Shown piece by piece: positions 33,887 to 44,916 of a stretch of 64,000 bases of DNA (positions within the stretch are counted from its first letter, which is position 1; the number at the start of each line of letters is the position of its first letter). The notes beneath the pieces were generated by a model. The model was not told the origin of the DNA, did not search any database, and was given only the letters and a program-made list of their open reading frames with translations. The stretch lies in assembly GCF_963675165.1 (NCBI RefSeq), contig NC_087379.1:5659442-5723441 (forward strand), written 5' to 3'. This DNA is from Halichondria panicea. Taxonomy: Eukaryota; Porifera; Demospongiae; Suberitida; Halichondriidae. Both the position numbers and the translations under genes were made by a program.

Positions 33887-36649
33887 CTACTTATGTCTAG
33901 GTCTCTTCTTAAGGGGAGTGTCATCAACTACTTCCTCTTCATTAAATAGCCTTCTCTTTTTAGACGAATTTCCCCTTACTGGTAGCATGGAAAGACTGCC
34001 TTGAACTCGAATTGATTGGGAAGATTGCAAGCAAGATTGTAGAGTAGGGTTAGTACAAAATCCTCCTCTACTACGCAACTGTCCAAAATAGTTTTCTAAT
34101 GGATCTTGAGAGAAACATTCGCTGAGTAAGTATCGACCAGACACACATGGTAGACTAAACAAGTATCGAATGACAGCCACAAATGATTTCACTGCAAAAA
34201 TAGATATGCACATACCTATACATGTATGTATATGCTATATGTAATTACCAGTAATCCTTAATCCTTCCCTAGTTGCCCTGCTCAGAAGCATTGTTGGTTT
34301 TTCTGCCTTCGGTACATCAGTTCTTGTTTCCACACTATCCTCCCATTCTTTGAGGTATCCTAGGAAATCTTTTTCCAACCACTGCAATAGAAGTGTGTGT
34401 ACAGTGTGTTATAAATGGTATGTTGCCATTTTAATCTTACATTTAGGCGTGCATCGTCAGCATCTTCATATGGCTTCAAGTTGTGTTTTCTCCGTTTTAA
34501 GTATACTTTTGGGTGACGTACATTAAGACAGTCGAACAACTTATCCATCATGCGCACGAATCTTTGCGTTTCAAATGTGTCCACAGACCCTTGCATACAC
34601 AATCCTTCAGCGACTGATTCACTTAATACCTGTGCATAACGATGTATTAATTTAATAACAAGGCATTTCCTTACCTCGGCTGCAAGGCTCACTTTCATTC
34701 TTGAATACGAATTTAGATCAACATGTTCTTTCGAAAGTTTTTTAAGAAGAAATAGTCCCTCTGACCTCTTTCCCATTGATACTTTGCCATTGTAGAGGGA
34801 GCGCAAATGATCCCAGCTAATATGTTTGCCATTGATCTGTGAACAGATTCATAATTTGAAAGAGCAAACAACCACATGATTTATACTCACCCACAGTTTT
34901 CTTGTCCATCCATGCCCAAAGGAATGTGACCAACAATTACGCGTTGTTTTAATAAGGTGAGGGATGTCTGAAAAGAAGTGAATGTATCGTTCTTCAGTAG
35001 TATATGGATTTTTAACTCGGTGACAAACATCATCCTTACTAACAGAGTGTATATTAAATAGCTTTCGATTTGTTGAAGCGCCATCTCCGGTTACTGCTAT
35101 TACTTTAAAACCAAGTCTCTCTAATCGTTCTATTGCCTCCCAGACCATGAAAAATAGCGATGATCCTGTTACTTCAGCTGTAGCAAAATGAGCATACGGA
35201 AAATGCAATCCAGTAAAAACACCTCTTACCATAAGGCAAAGCAAATGTGTTGCAACGCTATTATCGGAAATGTTGCTCTCGCTTAGTTGATTTTCTACAT
35301 CACTCAAATGAACGAAACCAATCACATTATGATGATGCTTATCATAGACCAAACTCTCTCGCAACTTCATTTCATCTATTAAAATTACAATGAACTTTTT
35401 CCACTCCAATAGTCCATGTTTACTAGCTTCTTCCAGCAACATTTTATCAACTTCGGATTGGAAACCACACTTAACTTTGAATACATGAGAATAATCTCTA
35501 AGTGTTCTTTCTGATGGTAGTCTTATAAAGCCAGAAGAACGCAAGGAATGATAAGCAGCTGAGGAGAGATACTTTAGATTTAAACACCACCTTATCATTG
35601 TGGGATGCCACCTCATTTGTGCAGCGTTCATCACTGTTGCTGCTTTCAGTTGTTGATCCCAGAAGAGCCTTTTAAAAGAACCTTCAGGATAAGCTTTCAA
35701 AATTGAATCACTTCTTTGTACCATTATACCACGTAGCTCTTGATGTAGAGGCTCATCTACACTAACTCCTTTTGAATCAGATGATTCCTGTATTTTAGTT
35801 TTTAACCGTTTCACTTCAATCTCCATAAATTTACAACGACTTCGTAGACTTTTTAGCTTCTCTGTTCTTTGAGGAGTCTTTAAATACCGATCGTTAGTAT
35901 GCATGCTTGCATCCTAATTTGCACTTGAATATCGGCTATGCAACGAACGTAAAGTACATCTGTACTTAGAGCAATTAATACATTTTTCACCATTCACTAA
36001 CAGTTCGCAATTAATTGTTCGTACAGTTTTTGAGTACGTTTGCTTGCCATTTGCAACAGGGAATCCACTGTCTAACTGAGCTTTTATTTCTCCATTAGGA
36101 CTCAATAATTTTCCTTTGCGTGACACAATCATACCCACAAAATGCGGATCAGGGTTACCAGTACACACAGTACTTGATTGAATTACATCCAAAAGCTGTC
36201 TGAAACTCGAAAAACTTATTAGCGTAAATGGAATTGATGACAGTACTTTGGTATTTCCTGCGTCAACTTTGTGACCGTGAACAAACAATTCCCAAGATAA
36301 ATCAACATTTACTAACAATGTATGTGTTATAACCAGAGGTTGACTTGAAGTAGAAGCTTCAGATGATATCTTACAGAGTTTGATTGCTGTTATTGGCCTT
36401 TCAGGTGATGTTTGATTACTCCATGTCATATCAAGGGTAGGCACTACGCGATCATGAAAATCTTCCAGAGTATTAACCTCAACATTTTGTTCTTTATTAG
36501 ATGTCGATGGAACAGCGGATATGCTTTCCTGTAGCAAGTTATTGACATTATCATTGTGTTTTTATACTTATATACTTGCAACATACTTTCTTTTTCTGTT
36601 TTTCACTTTCCCAATTTTTGGCTTGGTAGAATCTCAACTTTCGCGGCAT
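33887..36649 (-). CDS. P-element/THAP9-like transposase with one in-frame stop
   Basis: Starts MPRKLRFYQAKNW (exon 36649-36587), then exon 36528 onward. Domains seen: an N-terminal region with CELLVNGEKCINCSKYRC (possible zinc-binding cysteines), a coiled-coil (KLKSLRSRCKFMEIEVKRLK), and the RNase H-like core with LIDEMKLRESLVYDK, VTGDGASTNRKLF and DIPHLIKTTRNCW. NGKHISWDHL follows after an intron (34891/34836), and the C-terminal SQDPLENYFGQLRSRGG is a hallmark of the P/THAP9 superfamily. Further introns lie between 34.68 and 34.21 kb. A single TAG at 35914-35916 interrupts an otherwise continuous frame just before the coiled coil. Either this copy is one nonsense mutation from intact, or the stop is bypassed or spliced out. 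No canonical THAP motif was recognised at the N-terminus. Confidence 0.8.
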
Positions 36650-37222
36650 TTTACTTCTCTGATTTTCTAAGAAACGGATTATAACAAAACACAGTCATTC
36701 TCATTCAACAAATCCACAGCTTTTAAATTGCCCAATATCATAGTAATAACTATTGGAGCACTTTAATAATAGGTACGGAAACATTACACACTTTTTATAC
36801 AAAAAGTAACTGACACAGGCAAGTACATTTCTTACTATAATTGGCTAACACAATATTCTTGTTCATTCAAGTGTAAATTAGTGCCAGATATATTTTCAGC
36901 CCATTTTACAAACTACTTTATAAGTTATAGGAACAGAAACATGAAATTTACTGAAAAAACTGCTGTTACTCACCTATACTTGCAAAAATTTTACAGCTGC
37001 ACTATACCAACTTTATGACAGTGTATGCCACGTGGGTGAACACATTTTACCACTGTAAACGTCACTGATGAGACTTCCTAGCTTTGGTTAAACGATTTTT
37101 CACATAGCACAAAGCTATTTCGAGGGCGAAACGCGGTTGTTATTTGGGGGTGTTACGTCACATAAGCAAATTGTGTAGCATCACGTGATCCGTTTCCAAT
37201 CCCTCTCTCTCTTTTATCTATG

Positions 37223-37743
37223 GTTACACCCATTAATTTGTCTTCATACAATTACCACCCACTAGACCAGAGTTACACCCATTCTAAAGCACTTCTAAAG
37301 TATAGCAGCCCTTGTTTATCTACATGTAACTGTTAATAGATACTAATAAGTACGCAAGTACATAATTATACATACACACCAATAGCAGGACATAATAATC
37401 CAGCCACCCACCATGATTCAGTAAATTTTGCAAGTGCTAATGGTTGGAAAAAACAAGATCACAAAAACCTACACCAAGCTTTGTATTAAGCTGAAACACA
37501 CTTTTTTAATCGAACGGATACCAAAGTTAAGGAGATTCCACCCACAAGCACTCCGCCAAAAGTACACCTGTCAATACGGTTGATTCCATTCCTTACTGAT
37601 AATAAGGTGTCATGCAGGGTACTCTGACAGTATTGTGATAGCACTGAAATCTATAGGCATATACCTATTAGAGCTACGTTAATGATTACGACGTATTCCT
37701 ACGTAGGTTATGTGTTTTAGTGAGCACATTATTATTCCACTTA
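37223..37743. other. displaced POT-4 upstream flank and LSG1 intron remnants
   Basis: Begins with the continuation of the interrupted GTTACACCCATT motif, followed by a second CAGAGTTACACCCATTC (about 37263). The LSG1 exon-8-junction scrap AGCAGGACATAATAATCCAG is at 37385-37415. The stretch 37430-37600 matches 26875-27050. No coding gene. Confidence 0.6.
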
Positions 37744-37925
37744 CAGCCATTATAGCTCATGCAGCATGATGGATCAGGGTCCTCCTCTTCCTAGGGGTGT
37801 GGTAGTCTGATTCCGTAGGTCTCCTCGAGGACAAGCCGTGAGATTCTTGAGGCCACGAGGGACACTGAGGGAATGTGGTCCCTCATGCATCTGGTCTATG
37901 GTAGGATCCAATTTAGAGGTGGGGG
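37744..37925 (-). pseudogene. LSG1: LSG1 exon 10 pseudo-exon
   Basis: Reverse strand similar to exon 10 (GGTGTGGTAGTCTGATTCCG, GGTCTCCTCGAGGA) but with deletions, including loss of the start region with the G3 DCPG. Not codable. Confidence 0.8.
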
Positions 37926-38154
37926 AGCGATGGGCTACATGATCGAGGATTGAGCCTCTCACTCAAGTAGAAAACGTGAACTAAATGAGTGTGTGCGTGG
38001 AGTAAGGGATGGTAATATATATATACAGGGTACAGTGTAGTTATACATTCGAACAATGAACAGCTAGGATATAAGAGGATATAATTTATTTCTAAACAAA
38101 GAAAGTACACAAATTGAATTCACATAGTTTCAGGTTCAGCTTACACAAGTCACT

Positions 38155-38240
38155 TGAAAGTGTTTACTCCTTCCTGGACTATAGGACCTTCGTGCACTCA
38201 TTGATAGTGGAGCTCTTGGGATACTCTCACCTGTATAGAC
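38155..38240 (-). pseudogene. LSG1: LSG1 exon 9 pseudo-exon
   Basis: Keeps ACTTGAAAGTGTTTACTCC and ATTGATAGTGGAGCTCTTGG on the reverse strand; the P-loop codons are deleted. The flanking 38107-38150 matches 27356-27400. Confidence 0.75.
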
Positions 38241-38773
38241 AATGAAGGACATTTTAGATCTTCCGCACAGTGGTGGGTGGCCGCAAAGTTTCTGAGTTAC
38301 AGTATACTGTATGGCATAATTATAGCAGGCCACTACTGAAAGTGCTATAAGTAATTATCCTGTGGCTTTATATCTAGCTGTGCTTTTAGTCTCATTCCCA
38401 AGCCAATTTTCTTTAGAGAAGAGAAAAACCGGTTTAGTGATGAGGCTATAGAGGATTGGATATGATTTGGAGTGCCACAGCAACTATTGAGCCTGCATTG
38501 TGGTCATATGGAACCTGTGGCCACCAGGCTTCAATGTGACCACAACACCCACAACACCAATAATTCCCACCAATGCAAGTACAGTACATATATTTGTTGC
38601 ATTTTGAGTGGGCAGATCAAAGGAAACACTGTGCCAATATCTGCCATATGGCACAGGTCAAGCCTTGAACTGTGCCACTATCTAGATACTGGCACAGTAT
38701 GGCTGAAGTTACCTAAAGCCCACCCTCCACCCAGTAACCCTCCACCCAGTAACCTGAAACGGTCCCTTTTATA
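38241..38773. other. spacer with hairpin block and mini element
   Basis: Contains the mini element TAGTCTCATTCCC...GATGAGGCTA (38387-38448) and the CATTGTGGTCATATGGAACC...GTGACCACAA block. No gene seen. Confidence 0.45.
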
Positions 38774-38780
38774 GTATAAC

Positions 38781-40320
38781 CATAGATAGGAGAGGAAGGG
38801 GATTGTGAACGAGATCACGTGCGCTATAGATCATACATGAGAGCTGAGGTCTATCCGCGTTAGACCGCGAATTGACTAATTTTGAGCGGGCTAAAGACTT
38901 TTCAGAGTTTTACTCGGTTCTAAAGGTAAGAAACGACTATGTAAGAGCTTTAATGTCAGTAGTAATCTATACTAACAATATTTTGAGCGTTTTAAGTAAT
39001 AAGATATACCTGTTGAGCTACAAGTTAGCTATGACTCACCATTTACCTGTTTTTAGCACTGTTTGGGGAGAATCTAGTTTCTGATACACTTTTAGAAGCT
39101 AGTAAGCATATTGGCTGTTTCCTTGACTTGAGCTTTAACAGGATAGCCCCTTTTTTTGATATGTAAGCTTTTTGTTGTTCTCCAGTGTTGTGAAATAAGT
39201 CGAATGGGGTGCCTTCTTTGTGTGGGGTGTCCTGATCTGACTGTTCACAATTGAAAGTTTTAGTGTGAATTTTCTGATTCTTTTAGCTTTACTCTATGAG
39301 AATAGCTATTACATAGTAGCTGTACTAACTCGAAAGAAGAATTTTTTCTCAATGAAAAAGTGTGAAAATGTCATGTTGCTCTTTTCCCACACAGGTGTGA
39401 TTGTAAACAATGGGCATGGGAAGTCAGAAATTGCGTTTTTTTCAGCAAAAGAAAAGCAAGAAGCAGCAGACATCCCCCGTCTGCTCTCATCAGCCTTTAC
39501 CTGAGTCGACCAGCAACTCTTGAATCTCTCCACTTCTTGGTTGCCAAGTCAGTGTTGAACTAATTGCCGTCAAGAACGTGCTCACCATTGTCAAGCTGCC
39601 AAGAGTTGATGTCATCGTCACCTCGTGTGTTCAGTGCCAGCTCATTTGGAATTTGTCAGTACGTTCTGAATATACCCTTACACCCCCTCTCTCTTCATCA
39701 CTCCAGTTCTTTCAACCTAAGTTACCAGCGTGCTGTGCTATTTTGATTGAGATACATCGATTCCCTGAACTTTTGTGATGAAAATCCTGGCCTTAAATGT
39801 TTAATTAGATTTGTGAAAGCATTACTCTTCTACACTTATTATATAGTTGATCAGGTAAGTTCTGTCAAAAAATTGTTCACGAACCGTTACCCAAACGCAG
39901 AAGACCGGACTCTGACAACACATTCTGACTCATATCGTTCATAATGTACGTGTATCTTTACAATGTCATGGCTTGTCTGCAGTTCATAATAATGTTATAT
40001 AGATGATGAGTTGTCATGGATATTTTATATTGTATAATTGTAGAGCATGGACACATTTCCAGAGTAGAAAGAACCTACAAAAAAAAGAATTTCAAAACTA
40101 AAAGCTTGCATATACACATAGCTCAGAGTCCCTACTTCCTTGATACGTCTTCACTAGCAGGAGGGCCCACAGAGGAGGCTGCAACCATACCCAGCAACAC
40201 AGATCTATATACTTCCTGTCTACTTCCGGCCATTCTGCTAATGCTTCCGTCTAACACGGACAGTCCATGAAATTGAGTTCACGTGATCTCGTTCACAATC
40301 CCCTTCCTCTACTATCTATG
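38781..40320. mobile_element. 1.54-kb P-like non-autonomous element
   Basis: Ends CATAGATAGGAGAGGAAGGG and, inverted, CATAGATAGTAGAGGAAGGG extend through GATTGTGAACGAGATCACGTG (about 40 bp). GTATAAC flanks at 38774-38780 and 40321-40327 are a 7-bp duplication. The subterminal TATCCGCGTTAGACCGCG parallels TATCCGCGTTTCGCTGCG of the 4.66-kb element. Internal open frames are short and unrecognised; no transposase. Confidence 0.88.
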
Positions 40321-40487
40321 GTATAACACTGTTAAACAGATTCAGTGGTAGGCAGAAAACGTTTTTCATGCGTATGGTGCATTCCACAGCCACCACAAGT
40401 AGTTGAAACTAGTTGTCCTATAAAAGGAGTGATGTGTACACGGAAAGGAATGCACAAGGAATGCAACAAATCAGTTGTTACACAGCT

Positions 40488-40596
40488 CACGAGTGCCACA
40501 TGGGATATATTGGCTCAGTAGTGCTTTTGCCCTCGAGGCCTGCGGCCCTCGGGCCTAAGTCACTACTGAGCCAATATATCCCATGTGGCACTCGTG
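40488..40596. mobile_element. 109-bp perfect foldback
   Basis: Arms 40488-40523 (CACGAGTGCCACATGGGATA...) and 40561-40596 are exact reverse complements over 36 bp. The GC-rich loop contains GCCCTCGAGGCC and GGCCCTCGGGCC. It lies downstream (3') of POT-5. Confidence 0.92.
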
Positions 40597-40765
40597 CATG
40601 TGTCACAACTATAACATATACCACCAAAAGTATTTTCGCTATACTAAATTTTCCTGAGTGGATTAATTACTACTACTATAGACAATTCTCCACTTAAATA
40701 TATACATTACACGTATAACAAACCAACGCAAGTTTAGAACTATTCGCATAAGAGTATGTTATTAT

Positions 40766-42643
40766 CTACGCATGGGTCTCTGAGTCAGAATCACTCTCAA
40801 AGTGAATATCTAGATCTTCAAATTCACGATTGTGACGAACATCCTTTTCGTAAACTTCTTCAATATATTTTCTTACATTACAAAGCTCATCACGTTGTCG
40901 ATACTGATATCTCTTTGCTGCTACTATGAAAACCACAACACCTGCGACTGAAATCACAATGTTCACCAGGAAATAAACCAGTCCAGCTTTAGGGGAGGTC
41001 TGCCAGAAACTAAACGGTAAAAGAATTCCAATAACACCAATCAACTGAAAAAGTCCTTTAATGGCAAAGAAAATTCCAATGAGAAATCCTTTCATAGAGT
41101 GAGGGCTTTGAGCACAGATGAATTCAAACACTCCACCATAGATAAATACATAGGCCACAGCAACAAGGACTTGCTGAATAATGAGAATGAAGGGGCTGAG
41201 ATGAAGGGAGGGAGGAGCAACAAAATAACCATAATCATTATTAAAATATACAGGAGCAAACACTGAAGTAGCATTCTGGCCACCAGGAAGACAGTGACCA
41301 ATTGTGTCAACAAAAAGTGAACAAAACAGACTAACAGTGACAAGACAAAGACCAATTCCAATTCGCCTCAGAATACCAGGGAAGTATTTTTGAAACAGAG
41401 GATGAAGAAATTTGAGAAAAATAGGAACAAAAAGAATAATAAAGGTGGGGTACAGAGTGCCACCATTAATGAACATAGAGTAAACAATGTTGCTTAAACT
41501 AAAACTATCAAGCCAAATGTTCTCTGCCTGCATGTGATCTTTAAGTATACTGAGAAAAGGTGCTGCAGCAATATCAGCCGTAAAAAATGGTCCAATTGAA
41601 AATAAAAGGACAACGATTCCAAAAAATGATTTCACATTCTCCACCTGCTCGGTAGTGAATGGTCCTCCATACTTGTCCTTGCCTAGATCCAGTCCAGTGG
41701 GTATGTCATCCTCCCAGAATGTAAAGGCACTGCGTTGAATAGGAATCTTGTTTCTTCTTGCAAAGCTGACAACTCTTGCAACCTCTTTGTAAGGGTTACC
41801 AACGCCAGTGTCAATAACAAACCACCTGCGCTTAGCAACACAGAAAGTTACTGGTATACAAATAAGCTCAACTAATAGGACGAGCCCAAATAAGGAAAGG
41901 CTTAAGTAATTCGAGGCATTAGCTGTACTCCATACCAGTTTTCCAAAGCTTATTCCAATATACAGCGCAAAGATAAACCAATGAATGAAAAGAAAGCTGT
42001 CTCTAGAAGGAGACTCATTTAATTGGTCAACCCCAAACTGAAGAACGTTGGCTAAAAATGCAGCAAATGCAATCAACAAGCAGGAAAGTAGAAAAAATCC
42101 AAGTACACAATTCATCACTAGTATCGAAATATTTAGAGCCAGGAATGTAGAGGAACTCTGACCTATAGATCTATTCCTAATTGGTACAATGATGGCGTTC
42201 ACAATACCACCGATAACAACCACTGTCAAGAGTCCACACCACATGGTGCACACACCACATCTCACAACTTTATATCTGCCATATCGAATATCTGCACAGT
42301 ATCCGGCTAGAGGATAGAAAATGAGCCCGAAAGCAAACACAGCATATATGCCACTATCTATCATCTCACTGTTAAATACTGGGACTACTCTCGTCAATAG
42401 GTAAGTGAATAAGAAATAATTTTCCGGGTTCAGAAAACCACCATAGATCAACGACATTAAGGCAGTCCAAAAGAGAATCATTATTGCAGCCTTTGACTTG
42501 ATCAGCACACTTTTCTTCTTGCCATATTTCCCGTGATTACTTGTCACGAGTGGTGTGGTTTCAGTGGCATCTCTGCTGGCATCTGGTGCAGGAGTTTCAT
42601 GAAGGGAAGCTTGCTCTATAGTTCCTTGCTCACAACTAGCCAT
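40766..42643 (-). CDS. POT/PTR-family transporter, POT-5
   Basis: An intact 625-aa frame, start MASCEQGTIEQ, intronless. It keeps PLAGYCADIRYGRYK (a variant of PLAGYLADV), FGVDQL, FTFWEDD, KYGGPFTTEQVENV, ILRRIGIGL and EFICAQSPHSMKG, and the acidic tail CNVRKYIEEVYEKDV...ESDSDSE. The loop after helix 1 (YFLFTYLLTRVVPVFNSE) and the luminal/extracellular loop with GQNATSVFAPVYF differ from its paralogues. Most similar by eye to POT-4 and POT-6. Flanked by LSG1 pseudo-exons 9 and 8, so it also arose nested in an LSG1 intron. Confidence 0.87.
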   Translation of the reverse strand: MASCEQGTIEQASLHETPAPDASRDATETTPLVTSNHGKYGKKKSVLIKSKAAIMILFWTALMSLIYGGFLNPENYFLFTYLLTRVVPVFNSEMIDSGIYAVFAFGLIFYPLAGYCADIRYGRYKVVRCGVCTMWCGLLTVVVIGGIVNAIIVPIRNRSIGQSSSTFLALNISILVMNCVLGFFLLSCLLIAFAAFLANVLQFGVDQLNESPSRDSFLFIHWFIFALYIGISFGKLVWSTANASNYLSLSLFGLVLLVELICIPVTFCVAKRRWFVIDTGVGNPYKEVARVVSFARRNKIPIQRSAFTFWEDDIPTGLDLGKDKYGGPFTTEQVENVKSFFGIVVLLFSIGPFFTADIAAAPFLSILKDHMQAENIWLDSFSLSNIVYSMFINGGTLYPTFIILFVPIFLKFLHPLFQKYFPGILRRIGIGLCLVTVSLFCSLFVDTIGHCLPGGQNATSVFAPVYFNNDYGYFVAPPSLHLSPFILIIQQVLVAVAYVFIYGGVFEFICAQSPHSMKGFLIGIFFAIKGLFQLIGVIGILLPFSFWQTSPKAGLVYFLVNIVISVAGVVVFIVAAKRYQYRQRDELCNVRKYIEEVYEKDVRHNREFEDLDIHFESDSDSETHA

Positions 42644-43309
42644 TGGTCTTTAATGCATGTATACTACATAAAAGTACTGACTATACGTTATGCAGAGTCG
42701 GTTACACCCATTGGTTTTCACACAAGTACACAAATAAATGCCCACTAGACCAGAGTTACACCCATTTTAAAGTACATCCATTCTAAAGTACATGTAGCAG
42801 CCTTGCATGTTTATCTGTTTATCTGTTTATCAGAAGATCAATTAAATGAAGATACTAATAGAACGAAAGCACCCCGCGGGTGCTGATGCCTCGCCTCAGT
42901 GGATGTGTCAAATCTACATAATTATAACACTAGCCTCGAAAGTTTCACGACCAACATCCATCAGATAAACGGTGTTCTACAACAACACTTAATTCGAATC
43001 CAACAAAACCAGGTGATGTTTCAAGCTCACGCTCAGCACACAAGCATGCATATTGTTGACAAATCATAAATTACGTCAAAATCAGTAGTATACAGAGGAG
43101 GTACAACATGGGTTGATCTTTCTCATTAGGTCGATAATGAGTTACTCCCGTATTATATTTCTGTAGCATGACAGAATTTCACGCCCACATTTACCCATGT
43201 GACCTCCTGTCATAATTTATTGTGGAGGAATATGTGTGTGTACGGAGAAAGAAAGACTGAATATACGGAAGCATCACCACAACTTGCTCTCCTATAACTA
43301 AGTTGTGAC
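42644..43309. other. 5' flank of POT-5
   Basis: Contains the shared motif (GTTACACCCATT at about 42702 and CAGAGTTACACCCATTTT at about 42751). The rest is non-coding. CTAGCCTCGAAAG near 42932 looks like a lone end of the TAG...CTA family. Confidence 0.45.
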
Positions 43310-43930
43310 TAGTCTCGAATACCCGCCTCAACCTAAAAGCTTGAGTCTGGTCAAACTCACATTGTGGTTTGGTTCAAGTGTGTCCAGGAATTTCTTGGAC
43401 ATTTAATTGGCCACAAGTGGGTGTGGAACATGAATAAAATTATAGTCTACATGAATATCATTATAGCTAACCGCCACAGCAGCATGGATTGTTACTAGTA
43501 GAAAGAATTAGCCCCAGACATGCAGAAGGCGACGTAGGAAAATTCATGGAGAGAGTTGTAAGGATATGATACTAGAACTCTCCAGACTAGCAACAGGACC
43601 TTTGGAACACCTTGTCGAAATTAACAGCCTAAATGCTCATTTATGTGAATGTGACCGTCGACCATGGTTTCATGCCCCTCTAGCTCTGTGCAATGATGGC
43701 TTCAAGCTCAGTGTTTTTCTCGTAGGCTTTCAACTCCTAGCCTTAATTGATACACTGTCTGATATAGCCCTCTGTGTATGTTCTGTCCCTAACATGCGGT
43801 GGCTTGTGGCTTTATCACTATGCGCTTGTGGGCGTGTAGTCCACTTGACTTTGCTGACTGTGCAGAACAAAGTTCATATGTGAGTTTGACCAGACTCAAG
43901 CTTTTAGGTTGAGGCGGGTATTCGAGACTA
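43310..43930. mobile_element. 621-bp TAG...CTA element, 9-bp duplication
   Basis: TAGTCTCGAATACCCGCCTC... and its inverse ...GGCGGGTATTCGAGACTA pair over about 60 bp. Flanks AGTTGTGAC at 43301-43309 and 43931-43939 are exact (11 bp if the terminal T/A are counted outside). An internal 105-codon plus frame (43566-43883) is unrecognised. Confidence 0.85.
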
Positions 43931-43963
43931 AGTTGTGACTTAAGAAAATGAATAGCATGCATA

Positions 43964-44916
43964 TACCGTATAATCTGGTTAATAAGCGCACATCAACTAA
44001 TAGGCGCATACTGGTTAGCAGACCAAGAGCCTTGATAGAAGGCACATGGTTTCTGCACAGTTCTCTGCCCAACAACTGGTCTCCACACTTCTTTATAGAT
44101 GTTAAGTCTCTTTCACTATCGGTAGCTGTGTTACTGCTGTCATGCAGATATGACAATAGACCTCTTGCAGACAAACGATCGAGCTAGCTAATGGAGATTT
44201 GAAACGTCATAGGCGTGGTTAATTTCTATAACCCTTTCCCGTTCAGCCACACACAATCTCGACACAATCTGGAACAGTTCCATCACTTTAGTTTGCATCT
44301 GAGCCCAACCCACCAAATTAGCTTGATGTTATCTCCGCCCCCAATGAAGTTGCTATGGCTTGTAGAGATGGGCGTGGGTCAATGGCTGTGCACAAACTAA
44401 CCATCGATTTTATGCCTTGCTGCTGCCTCGATGGAAGTATGTGTAGCCTTTAAAAGCTGCACTCTGGTCAACTAAGCTGCTTAGCAAGCATGTAGACTAT
44501 TGTAGAGCTTGTGTCCACTTGTGAAGTGCCTGTGTACACAAATTAATGGCTTGCTGCTTCCTCTTCGAAAATATTCTATGGCTACCAAGATAGTCCAGAG
44601 GGTCTACCAATGGATACTACTCAGTCCTACATGCTGTATAGCTTGTTTTAAACTTCTTTTTTTTTTTTTAAGTGTCCTAATTGAACAGCTCAGCAGAACT
44701 TCAAAGGATAATGGCATTCATGATACTATCCAATCTGCCACAGAATCCAATATCATGCAATATTCACAAGTTGATAGCACGCTCCCTCCCAGATTGTTGT
44801 TGTAAAATTTACAACAATTTGACCGGTAAAGGGATAAGCGCACCTGGATAATAGGCGCATAGAGGTCTGCTCTTTTCCCTATAGGCGCATGTGCTTACTA
44901 ACCAGATTATACGGTA
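43964..44916. mobile_element. 953-bp element with TACCGTATAATCTGG ends
   Basis: TACCGTATAATCTGGTTAATAAGCGCAC at the left matches the inverse of GTGCTTACTAACCAGATTATACGGTA at the right. Several copies of a TAAGCGCA/ATAGGCGCAT unit lie near both ends. No transposase frame recognised. Confidence 0.82.

Larger units (their letters stand above)
32567..37222. mobile_element. 4.66-kb P-element-like (THAP9-type) DNA transposon
   Basis: Ends CATAGATAAACGAGATAGAG and (reverse complement of the right end) CATAGATAAAAGAGAGAGAG continue into a shared GGGATTGGAAACG, an inverted repeat of about 35 bp. Flanks GTTACAC at 32560-32566 and 37223-37229 are a 7-bp duplication. Inside are a plus-strand accessory ORF (32654-33715) and a convergent minus-strand transposase gene (33887-36649). 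The left end abuts the 774-bp element and uses part of its target duplication, so this insertion is later or hit the same AGTTACACCC site. Confidence 0.88.

Noticed and set aside
39265-39504. Possible gene inside the 1.54-kb P-like element
   Set aside because: Open frames are under 105 codons, overlap on both strands and show no motif of the P-like proteins.
43311-43929. Mutator-like element with an 11-bp target duplication
   Set aside because: If the terminal T and A are included in the element, the flank is an exact 9 bp and the ends become TAG...CTA, matching the other family in the window. I prefer that reading, though 11 bp is not excluded.
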